Origin: Acidaminobacter sp.
GTDB lineage: Bacteria; Bacillota_A; Clostridia; Peptostreptococcales; Acidaminobacteraceae
Direction: 5' to 3'
DNA length: 64,000 nt
Assembly: GCA_009881125.1 (NCBI GenBank)
Contig: WXFH01000024.1
Location: 1 to 64,000 of the forward strand
Below the pieces are notes generated by a model. The model was not told the origin of the DNA. It was given only the letters and a program-made list of their open reading frames with translations, and ran no database searches. A program made the position numbers and the translations under genes. Positions 27,153-35,656 of this stretch are shown one piece after another; positions within the stretch are counted from its first letter, which is position 1; each line of letters opens with the position of its first letter.

Positions 27153-27181
27153 TTGAATTTTGGAACGAAACGTAATATAGT
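27153..27181 (+). promoter_or_regulatory. Promoter for DAHP synthase
   Basis: TTGAAT (27153-27158), 17-base spacer, TATAGT (27176-27181), placing the transcript start about 50 bases before the ATG at 27238. Confidence 0.55.
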
Positions 27182-27237
27182 GTTCTGAATACATAGAATT
27201 TTATGTGAATGTTCACGGACTTAAAGGGGTGCTGAAT

Positions 27238-28266
27238 ATGGGAATGAAATTTATCAAACGGTTGCCAAGTAAAGAGGAAGTCCTCGCGGAACAGCCTCTA
27301 TCGCTTATTTCAAAGAAGAAGAGGGACCAGCGCGTCGACGAAATCAAGGCGGTGCTGGAGGGGAAGGATGATCGCTTTCTGCTGATCATAGGGCCGTGCT
27401 CGGCGGACAATGAGGAATCAGTCTGCGACTATGTCGAGAAGCTCGCGCTGGTGCAGGAGAAGGTCAAGGACAAGCTGATCCTGATCCCGCGGATCTATAC
27501 CAACAAGCCGCGGACGACGGGGGCGGGATACAAGGGTATGGCCCATCAGCCGGACCCGAACAAGGAGCCGGATATCCGCCAGGGGATCCGTGCGATTCGC
27601 CAGATTCATCTGCGTGTCCTGATGGACTATGGCCTTCCGGGTGCCGATGAGATGCTTTACCCCGACAACTACTCCTATTTGGCGGATGTGTTCGCCTACA
27701 ATGCAGTAGGCGCGCGGTCTGTTGAGAATCAGCAGCACCGGCTGACCTCCAGTGGGGTAGATGTGCCGATAGGCATGAAAAATCCAACCAGCGGCGACTT
27801 TTCTGTCATGCTGAACGCCATCAACGCGGCGCAGCAGGGCCACAGGTTTATTTACAGGGGCTATGAAGTGGAGTCGGACGGGAATCCCCATGCCCACGCG
27901 ATTCTTCGAGGCGCTGTGGACGTTCATGGACGGAATTTGCCAAACTATCATTACGAGGATCTGATTCACTTCATTCATATGTATGACAAGTCGGGCTTCC
28001 AGAATCCTGCCATTGTGATTGACACGAATCACTCGAATTCCATGAAGAAGCATTACGAGCAGCCGCGGATCGCTAAAGAGATCCTGTTCAGCCGAAAATA
28101 TGACCCGAGCATTCGAAGCATGGTCAAAGGTATGATGATCGAAAGCTATCTGGTGGGCGGGACTCAGAAGATTGGCGAGAACATTTATGGAAAGTCCATT
28201 ACCGATCCTTGCCTGGGCTGGGAGGAATCCGAGCAGCTGATGTACTATATTGCGGATAATGTATAG
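27238..28266 (+). CDS. aroF: 3-deoxy-7-phosphoheptulonate synthase (class I DAHP synthase)
   Basis: Condenses phosphoenolpyruvate and erythrose 4-phosphate, the first shikimate-pathway step. 342 residues of the AroF/G/H-type fold: LLIIGPCSADNEES, IPRIYTNKPRTTGAGYKG (PEP-binding Lys/Arg) and GMKNPTSGDFSVMLNAINAA, and C-terminal metal ligands in VIDTNHSNSMKK. ATG 27238 has AAAGGGG upstream and starts MGMKFIKRLPSKEEVL. A longer frame from 27205 lacks a ribosome site. It is monocistronic, bounded by its own promoter and terminator. Feedback specificity cannot be told, so the symbol is a family label. Confidence 0.9.
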   Translation: MGMKFIKRLPSKEEVLAEQPLSLISKKKRDQRVDEIKAVLEGKDDRFLLIIGPCSADNEESVCDYVEKLALVQEKVKDKLILIPRIYTNKPRTTGAGYKGMAHQPDPNKEPDIRQGIRAIRQIHLRVLMDYGLPGADEMLYPDNYSYLADVFAYNAVGARSVENQQHRLTSSGVDVPIGMKNPTSGDFSVMLNAINAAQQGHRFIYRGYEVESDGNPHAHAILRGAVDVHGRNLPNYHYEDLIHFIHMYDKSGFQNPAIVIDTNHSNSMKKHYEQPRIAKEILFSRKYDPSIRSMVKGMMIESYLVGGTQKIGENIYGKSITDPCLGWEESEQLMYYIADNV

Positions 28267-28301
28267 GAAATTTAATTAGAACGTATGATTAGAAAATGGT
28301 G

Positions 28302-28343
28302 AAACCGGCGGCGCCCAGAAGGATTGGGCGCTGCCGGTTTTTT
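28302..28343 (+). terminator. Terminator of DAHP synthase gene
   Basis: AACCGGCGGCGCCCA / TGGGCGCTGCCGGTT (one mismatch) with loop GAAGGAT, followed by TTTTTT. Confidence 0.92.
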
Positions 28344-28532
28344 AATTGGAAGAGTTGAAGGAAAAATGAATAATGAACACTGATCCTTGGTGATTATTAC
28401 TGATATGTTACCGTCCGCGACGAGTTGAAACTTGTCCGCGTCCCCAGATCAAAAGTTGTCCGCGCGGCCTGTGGCCTATTGTCCCCAACCCACCCTGTGG
28501 AACATCCGTCATCGAGGTACAAATCACGTGAA
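28344..28532. repeat. Gene-free spacer with three TTGTCCGCG-type repeats
   Basis: CCGTCCGCG (near 28412), CTTGTCCGCG (28431) and GTTGTCCGCG (28453) recur within 50 bases, followed by a GCGGCC-TGTGGCCTATTG block related to the GGCCTTTGGCCTATTG repeats at 60461 and 61590. Related TTGGTGACGCGGAC sequences occur at 33156 and, inverted, at 15074. No open reading frame with a ribosome site was seen. Confidence 0.5.
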
Positions 28533-28561
28533 TTGACCTCAAAGTTTTGTTAAACTATATA
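28533..28561 (+). promoter_or_regulatory. Promoter of the aldehyde oxidoreductase operon
   Basis: TTGACC (28533-28538), 17-base spacer, TATATA (28556-28561), about 30 bases before the ATG at 28591. Confidence 0.6.
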
Positions 28562-28590
28562 TAAGAAAACATAAATCTCAGGAGGGCGTT

Positions 28591-30315
28591 ATGGACAACA
28601 TACTCAGAATCAATACCAGAACGAGAACGATCCAGTACGAGACTACACCTGAGTCCTATCTAAAAACCGGCGGCAGGGGCCTGATCGCGAAGATCCTGCT
28701 GGATGAAGTCGATCCAGCCTGTGAGCCCCTGGGGCGTCACAACAAGCTGATTTTCGCCATGGGCCTGCTGACAGGCACCAATGTGTCCAGTGCCAGCCGC
28801 GTCTGCATAGGCGCCAAAAGTCCGTTGACTCAGGGTATTAAGGAAAGCAATTCCGGCGGCACCACAGCTATGCGGCTTGCTCAGATGGGCTTAAAAGCCA
28901 TGATTCTGGAGGAACAGCCGGAGGACGACCACTGGCACTATGTCAAAATCAGCAAAGGGGCGTGTTCTCTAGAACCTGCAGAGGCATATCTTGGCATGGG
29001 CACAGGGGAATTCTGCGACGCTATACATAAGCTTTACCCGGGCGCGGCTGTCAGCTGCATTGGTCCCGTCGGAGAAATGCTCTACAGCTCAGCGGGGATC
29101 GCAACGACAGATGCAGATCATAAGCCGGGCCGTTTCAGCGGACGCGGCGGTCTTGGCGCTGTCATGGGCTCCAAGAAAATCAAAGGGATTGTCGTTCTGG
29201 GAAAGGACACCATGCCTCTGGCGGACAAAGAGGGCTTTATGGCCGCCTTAAAGACTTACACCTCTGTGGTGAAGGATGCGCCATCCACACTCAACTACAG
29301 AACCTTGGGCACAGCTTCTATGGTGCGCATCATGAATGGTCATGGCGGCCTTCCTACCCACAATTTCAGTCTTGGCCGGTTTGATGGCATGGACCAGATC
29401 TGCGGTGAAACTATCTTTGATGTGATTACTGAAAGGGGCGGAGACGGCCGAACCTCCCACGCCTGCATGCCGGGCTGTGTGATTCAGTGCTCCAATATAT
29501 ACCCTGACATAGAGGGTAAAGCAATCGTTTCCCCTCTGGAGTATGAAAACTTGGGGCTCCTGGGCTCCAACCTGGGCATCTCTGACCTGGATACCGTCGC
29601 AAGGCTCAATGCTCTGTGCAACGACATGGGCATTGATACCATCGAAACCGGCGCTGCCATAGGTGTGGCCATGGAAGCGGGGGTTGCCGCTTTCGGTGAC
29701 TCAGAGGCAGCCTTGGGCTTCATGGAAGATATCCGAAGAGGCACCGTTCTGGGCCGCGTACTGGGCAATGGCGCTGTGGTTACGGGTAAAGTCTTTGGGA
29801 TCCGCAACGTACCGGCGGTCAACGGACAGGCTATGCCTGCCTACGATCCGCGGGCCATCAAAGGCATGGGCGTGACGTACGCCACTTCACCCATGGGCGC
29901 GGATCACACCTATGGTGCAACCGCCCGGGCTCAGATTGAACAGGCCTCAAGCGTTGGCCAAGCCGAGCTTTCCTTCAGCACCCAGAAAAACATGGCTGTT
30001 TACGATACCCTGGGTTTTTGCATCTTCTGCAGCGGCGCCGTTGGAAACCAGCATCAGCTTATAGCGGATCTGATCAACGCAAGGTATGGCTGGTCTGTGG
30101 ATGTCCCGTGGCTGAAGTCGATTGGGGAAGAAACCCTTAAGAATGAGCACCTCTTCAACCAAAAGGCCGGCTTTACCAAGGCCCATTACAAAATGCCGGA
30201 GTGCTTTACCGAGCGCGTGCTGCCTGGGGTCAACACCGTCTTTGACGTGGGGCAGGAGGAACTGGAGCAGGTCGTGGAAGCGCATTTAGAAGGTCGAAGG
30301 ACTCTAAAGCCATGA
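28591..30315 (+). CDS. aor: Aldehyde:ferredoxin oxidoreductase (tungsten-pterin, AOR family)
   Basis: A 574-residue AOR-family enzyme that oxidises aldehydes to acids with ferredoxin, or the reverse, using a tungsto-bispterin and one [4Fe-4S] cluster. The N-terminal domain has GGRGLIAKILLDEV and FSGRGGLGAVMGSKKIKGI, pterin-binding segments. Cluster cysteines are in HACMPGCVIQC and in FCIFC near residue 474. The ~574 length is a little short of the ~600-residue archetype. In an amino acid fermenter it could oxidise aldehydes from Strecker-type side chains. The overlapping ThiS/MoaD-like gene suggests dedicated cofactor assembly. Confidence 0.9.
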   Translation: MDNILRINTRTRTIQYETTPESYLKTGGRGLIAKILLDEVDPACEPLGRHNKLIFAMGLLTGTNVSSASRVCIGAKSPLTQGIKESNSGGTTAMRLAQMGLKAMILEEQPEDDHWHYVKISKGACSLEPAEAYLGMGTGEFCDAIHKLYPGAAVSCIGPVGEMLYSSAGIATTDADHKPGRFSGRGGLGAVMGSKKIKGIVVLGKDTMPLADKEGFMAALKTYTSVVKDAPSTLNYRTLGTASMVRIMNGHGGLPTHNFSLGRFDGMDQICGETIFDVITERGGDGRTSHACMPGCVIQCSNIYPDIEGKAIVSPLEYENLGLLGSNLGISDLDTVARLNALCNDMGIDTIETGAAIGVAMEAGVAAFGDSEAALGFMEDIRRGTVLGRVLGNGAVVTGKVFGIRNVPAVNGQAMPAYDPRAIKGMGVTYATSPMGADHTYGATARAQIEQASSVGQAELSFSTQKNMAVYDTLGFCIFCSGAVGNQHQLIADLINARYGWSVDVPWLKSIGEETLKNEHLFNQKAGFTKAHYKMPECFTERVLPGVNTVFDVGQEELEQVVEAHLEGRRTLKP

Positions 30316-30536
30316 TAGTCGTCAAAGTCCCAGGCGGCATAAAAAAAGAGGTCAGTGTCGCAGAGACGTTGACGCTGGAATGGAAACCAATGACGATCCT
30401 GCAGTGGTTGGGGCAACTGGGAATTGAAGAAAAACAGGTCGGCGCAGTGCTCGTTAACGGCAAACCAAAGAAAATGTCTCATACCCTTGAGGACGGAGAT
30501 GAGGTGCAGATCCTGCCCGTCCTGAGCGGCGGATAG
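30312..30536 (+). CDS. MoaD/ThiS-family sulfur-carrier protein
   Basis: A 74-residue beta-grasp protein ending in the diagnostic Gly-Gly (LPVLSGG), which would be adenylated and thiocarboxylated before donating sulfur. The ATG overlaps the aor stop (ATGA), so the two are made together. Many AOR genes have such a partner, believed to supply the dithiolene sulfur of the tungstopterin or act as a dedicated MoaD. No MoeB/ThiF-type activating enzyme is adjacent, so it must borrow one from elsewhere. Confidence 0.88.
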   Translation: MIVVKVPGGIKKEVSVAETLTLEWKPMTILQWLGQLGIEEKQVGAVLVNGKPKKMSHTLEDGDEVQILPVLSGG

Positions 30537-30567
30537 GGTGGAAGTGCAGCGACGTCATGAGGAAGGG

Positions 30568-30649
30568 GGTGTCAGCGGCGTATGCCAGTTGACACCTTCT
30601 TATGGTTATAGGTGAAAGAAAAATGACCATCGGCTGCCGATGGTCATTT
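30568..30649. terminator. Two hairpins between convergent genes, one a perfect GACCATCGGC palindrome
   Basis: First hairpin: GGTGTCA / TGACACC (30568-30574, 30590-30596) with an inner GGC/GCC pair, a member of the GGTGTCAGCGGC repeat family. Second: AAATGACCATCGGC-T-GCCGATGGTCATTT (30621-30649), a perfect 14-base inverted repeat made of two GACCATCGGC motifs. They lie between the stop of the ThiS-like gene and the end of the convergent MFS gene, where a bidirectional terminator is expected. There is no long T-run. Confidence 0.55.
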
Positions 30650-30670
30650 CTATATACAACTAAATTTTCG

Positions 30671-31969
30671 TCACGCCGTCTTCAACAGCCTCTTGAAAAA
30701 CACCGACTGTAGCCATACGAGACTGAGCCCGCAGAGTCCGGTCAATACCAGAAAGCCAACCCAGGCAAAGGCATAGCTGCCGGTTTGGTCATAAATCAGA
30801 TTTGTGACGAGGGGCCCCGTTGTCGCGCCGGTCATCATGGTGATATTGACCAGGCCATAGACGTTGCCAAAGTCCTTGCTCCCAAAGAAGCTGCCCGTCA
30901 GGTAGGCGTTGCCGACTGTGGACATGGAGGCGGCCATGCCTACCAGGACTGAGGCGCCTACAGCGACGACGACTGCGGAAGCGTTCAGATACCCCACCAT
31001 GGTCACCATCAGAGCGGAGATGCCTATCAGAATGCCGCGTCTTGCACCAAATCGGTCAAAAAAAGCGCCTAAGCTAAGCTTTCCAACCAGCATGCCAAGG
31101 GCCTGGACGGAAAACATCAGGGCAGAGAATTCTGCAGAGTAGCCCAGCTCCAGCATATAGGCAGCTATAGTCAGCTGTGAGCCGCCAATCACGACACAGA
31201 GGAAAAACATGGTGATAAAAAACATCCAGAAGGCAGGCATGACTTTGAGCTCAGAAAGCATAAAACCTGCTGGTGCTTCAGTCGCAATAGATCCGGCGGC
31301 CTCGACAGTTTTTACTGTGGCAGCTGCATCAGAAGGTCGCTTAACCAGGGGACTCAATCCCTTTTCTTCAGGACTTCGAACGGCAAACCGCCAGGTGAGC
31401 GGTAAACATACCATCAAAATGAGTCCGCCGCTTACCCAATACCCTGCCTGCCAGCCCCAGCCAGAAATGACGCCTGAGATCATGGGTGATAGCAGGGCGG
31501 TGCCAATTCCGCTTCCGGCGGCGACAAGCCCAAGGGCAAAGCCACGCCTGTCGATAAACCAGTGGTTGACCAGGAGTGAGCCCGCCAGGTTTGAGCTTCC
31601 AACGAAACCAGGTCCCAAAAGAATAGCAATCAGGTAAAATTGCCAAGTGGCCCTTGCGAAAGAAAATGAAGCGAAAGCCAGTCCGGCAAGGAGTATGAAG
31701 AGCGTCAAGCTGCGCTTCAGATGCCGGCTGCGGCTTAGTATTCTGCCCACCCAGGCGGAGGAGGCGGCTGCGGAAAGGCCCACCAGCGTAAACGTCAGGG
31801 TGAATTCACCTCGTTCAAAGCCCAGCGCTTCAGTGACGGGAAGCACAAAGAGGCTATGACAGCTCATGATGATCGAAAAGCTGACTGCCATGAGCATGAA
31901 ACCGAAGAAGACGATCCACCATCCAAAAAAGAGGGGTGGCTTTTTTTGTGTTTTACCAGGATGATTCAT
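30671..31969 (-). CDS. Major facilitator superfamily transporter
   Basis: A 432-residue, 12-helix MFS permease. The N-terminus FFGWWIVFFGFMLMAVSFSIIM and the loop 2-3 region WVGRILSRSRHLKR, plus the intracellular GKLSLGAFFDRFGARRGIL in the second half, fit the MFS. The arrangement resembles the monocarboxylate/oxalate-formate (OFA/MCT-like) branch. Substrate unknown. It sits alone on the minus strand, upstream of nothing obvious. About 98 bases separate it from the ketopantoate reductase-like gene, in which a GACCATCGGC copy lies (32049). Confidence 0.8.
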   Translation of the reverse strand: MNHPGKTQKKPPLFFGWWIVFFGFMLMAVSFSIIMSCHSLFVLPVTEALGFERGEFTLTFTLVGLSAAASSAWVGRILSRSRHLKRSLTLFILLAGLAFASFSFARATWQFYLIAILLGPGFVGSSNLAGSLLVNHWFIDRRGFALGLVAAGSGIGTALLSPMISGVISGWGWQAGYWVSGGLILMVCLPLTWRFAVRSPEEKGLSPLVKRPSDAAATVKTVEAAGSIATEAPAGFMLSELKVMPAFWMFFITMFFLCVVIGGSQLTIAAYMLELGYSAEFSALMFSVQALGMLVGKLSLGAFFDRFGARRGILIGISALMVTMVGYLNASAVVVAVGASVLVGMAASMSTVGNAYLTGSFFGSKDFGNVYGLVNITMMTGATTGPLVTNLIYDQTGSYAFAWVGFLVLTGLCGLSLVWLQSVFFKRLLKTA

Positions 31970-32067
31970 TGAGGTAAGCCCCCCTTAAAAATAATCGACT
32001 TTGAGAATGACACGTGTCTTTGCATCCCGGTGGGGTGTGAAGTACCGGGACCATCGGCTCAAATTTA

Positions 32068-33006
32068 TTATTTTTGGCCTGACAGCGCATCCGCCGTCTT
32101 GATGGCACGGTACATGACCTCATTTACCGGCGTGGGGACCCCGTACTGACGTCCGAGGGCCATGATTGTTCCGGACAGCATCTCGACCTCGGTCTTGCGG
32201 CCGCTCTCCAAATCGTTAAGCATGGAGGGTCGGCTCTCAGGCGGCATGGCCATCAGGACTTTGTCCCAGTTTTCAAGGTCCGTTTCGGTGAGACCAATGC
32301 CGTTTTTCTCCGTAATCCGGATCAGCTCCCACATGGCCGAGCGCATGAGGGCGTGGGCCTCAGGGATGCGCTGGAAGACACCGAAGCCGCCGCGCACGAC
32401 GGCAGCCGCCTGGTTGATGCCCACGTTGACCATGAATTTGTACCACAGTTCCCTGAGCATTTTGACGGGGATAGTGTATGCAAGTCCCACCCGGTCGAAG
32501 AACGCCGCCACTGCTTTGACCTCGTCTCTTACTTCCGAATTGTCCGCGTCACCAAAGCTGACGGTGCCATACTGTGTGAAGCGGATCCGGTTTTGATCCC
32601 GGGCGCCGTCGATGCTCATCACCAGGCCATAGAGTACACGCGACCTTCCGAAGGCTGCCGCCAGACGGTCCTCGCTGGTGATGCCGTTCATCAGCGACAG
32701 AATCAGCGTGTTCTTGCCGACAAAAGGCGTCATGTCCTCAATAGCCGAGTCCAGGCCGTAGTCCTTAACTGCGACCAAAATCAGGTCTGCAGGTTCCGGG
32801 TTTGCCTCGTCCGGATCCGCCAGAGTAAAGTCATAGCGATGACCATTGATCACCAATCCCTCCGCCGCATAACGTCGTTTCCGCTCGCCACGCGCCAGAA
32901 TGCGAAGGCAGTTTGGGTCATAATCGGCAATTTTTTTGGCATAGGCCCCACCGATGGCACCCGTGCCGCAGATCAGTACATTGTTTATGGATTGCAAAGA
33001 TTGCAA
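32068..33006 (-). CDS. 2-dehydropantoate 2-reductase family protein (PanE/ApbA-like)
   Basis: A 312-residue NADPH-dependent reductase. The Rossmann motif VLICGTGAIGGAYAKKI is at residues 10-26, and the catalytic lysine region of the C-terminal helical domain is KMLRELWYKFMVNVGINQAAAV (about 183-204). It would reduce ketopantoate in coenzyme A synthesis. But bacteria carry several paralogues of this family acting on other 2-keto acids, and no pan genes are adjacent, so the substrate is uncertain. An ATG start at 33006 follows GAGGAGG. It probably has its own promoter. Confidence 0.78.
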   Translation of the reverse strand: MQSLQSINNVLICGTGAIGGAYAKKIADYDPNCLRILARGERKRRYAAEGLVINGHRYDFTLADPDEANPEPADLILVAVKDYGLDSAIEDMTPFVGKNTLILSLMNGITSEDRLAAAFGRSRVLYGLVMSIDGARDQNRIRFTQYGTVSFGDADNSEVRDEVKAVAAFFDRVGLAYTIPVKMLRELWYKFMVNVGINQAAAVVRGGFGVFQRIPEAHALMRSAMWELIRITEKNGIGLTETDLENWDKVLMAMPPESRPSMLNDLESGRKTEVEMLSGTIMALGRQYGVPTPVNEVMYRAIKTADALSGQK

Positions 33007-33191
33007 AGAGCCACCTCCTCAAGGAAAGAAGATTATATTTTATAAAACTGTTGTATAATCTTACCATAAGACCCTGTAAAAATGTAAGATGGAATGTTGA
33101 AAAACCGAAAAAATGCAAAGTGAAATGTTGAATTTTATTTGACAAATATTTAACTTGGTGACGCGGACGGTAATGTAATTGTAACATTGAA

Positions 33192-33237
33192 CAAAAAAGC
33201 CATGTCCGCAGAATCATAACCACGGACATGGCATTTT
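33192..33237. terminator. Terminator downstream of the P5C dehydrogenase gene
   Basis: GCCATGTCCG / CGGACATGGC with a 14-base loop, flanked by AAAAAA and TTTT, acting in either direction. The CATGTCCGC arm recurs in the terminator at 35566. Confidence 0.75.
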
Positions 33238-33253
33238 CTCTTTACAACGGCAA

Positions 33254-34846
33254 TTACACCAAATTTTCCTTAATACTTCTCGGACTCATCCACCTGAGGA
33301 GGTTCAACATGGAACCAGCCTTATCGTTGGTACCGGATAGCCTTGAGCCTCCAAACGGCTGCTGCCCGACAACAGCACCCGTTGGACGGACGTTGATGTA
33401 AAAATTGCCGGCACTATGGGTTAATGCTTGATTGGCAAGCTGAATGGCATAGGGGTCCGTCGCGAAAACAGAACCGGTCAAGCCGTACTTGGAAGTCGTA
33501 TCGCAAAGCGCCAGGGCATCCTCAAAAGCCTCATCCTCATAGAGATAAACCGTCAATACCGGACCGAAAATTTCCTCTTCCATGGTAATGAAGTGCGGAT
33601 TTGTGGTGAGGATGACCGTCGGCTCAACAAAGAACCCTTTGTCTTTTGAGCATCCGCCCCCTGCGATCACCTGGGCCTCATCAGAAGCCGCAGCAGCCTC
33701 AATACAACGCTTTATATTATTGAAGGACTTCTCGTCGATAACAGCGCCCATAAAGTTATCAAAGTCCTCAACATTCCCAATTTTGATTTTGCTGAGCTCT
33801 TCAAACAGGGCTGTCTGGATCTCAGGCCATAAACCCTTCGGAAGGTATGCCCTGGAAGCGGCAGAGCACTTTTGCCCCTGGTACTCAAAGGCGCCCTCTG
33901 CCAAGCCGTGAGCGACTGCTTTGACGTCTGCGCTGGTATGTGCAATGACAAAGTTCTTGCCGCCGGTTTCTCCTACCAGCCTTGGGAAAGTTCTGTAATT
34001 CTCCAATTGGTTGCCGACCGCTTTCCAGATGTGCTGAAAGGTTTTCGTGGACCCGGTAAAGTGTACACCACTCATGTATTCGTGCCCGAGGATCACATCA
34101 CTGATCTCACTGGCATCCCCCGGCAAAAAGTTGATGACGCCAGCCGGCAGTCCTGCTGCTTCGTAAAGCTTGTATACCACATAAGCCGAGTATACCGCGG
34201 TGGAAGCCGGCTTTAACAAAACCGTATTGCCGCAGATTGCGGGTGCAGCGGCCAAGTTGCTGCCTATCGCTGTAAAGTTGAAGGGGGCAACCGCAAAGAC
34301 AAAGCCTTCAAGTGGCCGATAGTCAGTTTTATTCCACGCGCTCAAACCAGAAATGGGTTGATCCGCATAGAGGTTACTCAGGCAATAGGCATTGAATCTC
34401 ATAAAGTCAACCAACTCACAGGCGGCATCAATTTCTGCCTGTTTGAAAGTTTTGCTTTGGCTGAGCATGGTGGCCGCGTTCAACTTTGCCCTCCAGGGAC
34501 CGGCAGCGAGCTCGGCAGCTTTTAGGAATATGGCAACTCTGGAAGACCAGGGGAGACTTTCCCATTTCTTTTTTGCTTTCAGGGAAGAGTCTATGGCTAG
34601 TGCTGCTTCACTTCGTCCTGCTTTATGGTAAATCCCCAACACATGCTGATGATTATGAGGCATAACGCAATTTGAAGTGTTGCCGGTTCTAATTTCCTTG
34701 CCATCTATAATGACGGGAATCTCGATGCACTCAGACTTTATTCTAGTTAGTTCGCGTTCCAGTTCAATACGTTCCGGGCTCCTGGGCAGGTAGCTTCTGA
34801 CGGGTTCATTGACAAAGGGATTGACTTTGGGGCTGTGAAATTGCAT
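33254..34846 (-). CDS. pruA: L-glutamate gamma-semialdehyde (1-pyrroline-5-carboxylate) dehydrogenase
   Basis: Oxidises glutamate semialdehyde, from proline or arginine/ornithine breakdown, to glutamate with NAD. 530 residues, normal for the free-standing P5CDH. Catalytic Cys in YQGQKCSAASRAY, general-base Glu in LVGETGGKNFV, and nucleotide-binding FTGSTKTFQHIW are clear. The C-terminal GQQPFGGSRLSGTNDKAG completes the family. It lies 12 bases downstream of the Lrp gene and should feed glutamate to the methylaspartate pathway in this organism. No proline dehydrogenase is in the window. Confidence 0.93.
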   Translation of the reverse strand: MQFHSPKVNPFVNEPVRSYLPRSPERIELERELTRIKSECIEIPVIIDGKEIRTGNTSNCVMPHNHQHVLGIYHKAGRSEAALAIDSSLKAKKKWESLPWSSRVAIFLKAAELAAGPWRAKLNAATMLSQSKTFKQAEIDAACELVDFMRFNAYCLSNLYADQPISGLSAWNKTDYRPLEGFVFAVAPFNFTAIGSNLAAAPAICGNTVLLKPASTAVYSAYVVYKLYEAAGLPAGVINFLPGDASEISDVILGHEYMSGVHFTGSTKTFQHIWKAVGNQLENYRTFPRLVGETGGKNFVIAHTSADVKAVAHGLAEGAFEYQGQKCSAASRAYLPKGLWPEIQTALFEELSKIKIGNVEDFDNFMGAVIDEKSFNNIKRCIEAAAASDEAQVIAGGGCSKDKGFFVEPTVILTTNPHFITMEEEIFGPVLTVYLYEDEAFEDALALCDTTSKYGLTGSVFATDPYAIQLANQALTHSAGNFYINVRPTGAVVGQQPFGGSRLSGTNDKAGSMLNLLRWMSPRSIKENLV

Positions 34847-34858
34847 AGCTTAGACCTC

Positions 34859-35305
34859 CTAAGTGTCTTCAAGCTGTGGTGACTCTGTCAGGATCAGCAT
34901 GGTAAAGGTTTCGAGCATGCCTTCAATCTTTAGAAGGGCATCGTGAAGCTGGGTCATCTGATCTGTTACGCTGGCTCGAATTCTGAGCATCATGCACCAC
35001 TGGCCGGTAATTCGATAACATTTTTCAATTTTTAATCCTTCAATGCGAATAGACATGACGCGGTTCATGATGTCGTTAAAATCTGTGGTTTTAACATTCA
35101 TAAAGACAAAGGCGCGAATGCCTTGTCCGGTTTTACCCCAGTCGATCTCAGCGGAGTAACCCTTGATGACGCCTGTGGCTTCGAGTTTGGAAATTCTCTG
35201 GTGGATGGCAGGGCGTGACATATTAAGCCGCTTGCCGATCTCTTCGTGAGACAGGCGGCCGTTATGTTCCAGCAAATTTAAAATTTTAATATCGAGGTTG
35301 TCCAT
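34859..35305 (-). CDS. Lrp/AsnC-family transcriptional regulator
   Basis: A 148-residue leucine-responsive-type regulator. The N-terminal winged HTH (about 1-60: DNLDIKILNLLEHNGRLSHEEIG then MSRPAIHQRISKLEATGVIKG) is followed by a RAM/ACT-like effector domain (65-140). ATG 35305 is preferred, with AAGGAGGGAC upstream. A longer frame from 35383 has a non-family N-terminus. It directly precedes the P5C dehydrogenase gene, so it probably senses proline, arginine or branched amino acids and controls its own operon. Confidence 0.9.
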   Translation of the reverse strand: MDNLDIKILNLLEHNGRLSHEEIGKRLNMSRPAIHQRISKLEATGVIKGYSAEIDWGKTGQGIRAFVFMNVKTTDFNDIMNRVMSIRIEGLKIEKCYRITGQWCMMLRIRASVTDQMTQLHDALLKIEGMLETFTMLILTESPQLEDT

Positions 35306-35656
35306 GGAAGTCCCTCCTTGAGAAGATCGTAAAGGAAAAAGGGTAGTGTTGCAACTAATAGTTTGTATTATTAAGAAAATCAAACGAAAAGAAAATTACG
35401 GATTCGTCATATGTCGATTTCGGGTGTCTAAGACAACGAAACGAAAGGATGGAGGGAAAGGCCCAATTGAGAAACGTCTTGAGTTGGGGGTCAGTCTACA
35501 TTCTCGGTTTGAGGTCAGTTCCAATTCTCGGTTTTGAAGAACTGTAAAAAGTATATAACGTTAAACGAAAAAGTCATGTCCGCGAAACAATCTCTGCAGA
35601 CATGACTTTTATTAAACCTTATGATCTAATCACTCAATCTTTAAAAAAGATCTATT
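35306..35656. promoter_or_regulatory. Gene-free region between lrp and carbamate kinase
   Basis: It contains a diverged direct repeat, GTCAGTCTACATTCTCGG (35491) and GTCAGTTCCAATTCTCGG (35513), 22 bases apart, which may be regulator sites. A hairpin AAAAGTCATGTC / GACATGACTTTT at 35569-35611 serves as terminator for the minus-strand carbamate kinase. Nothing else is recognisable. Confidence 0.45.
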
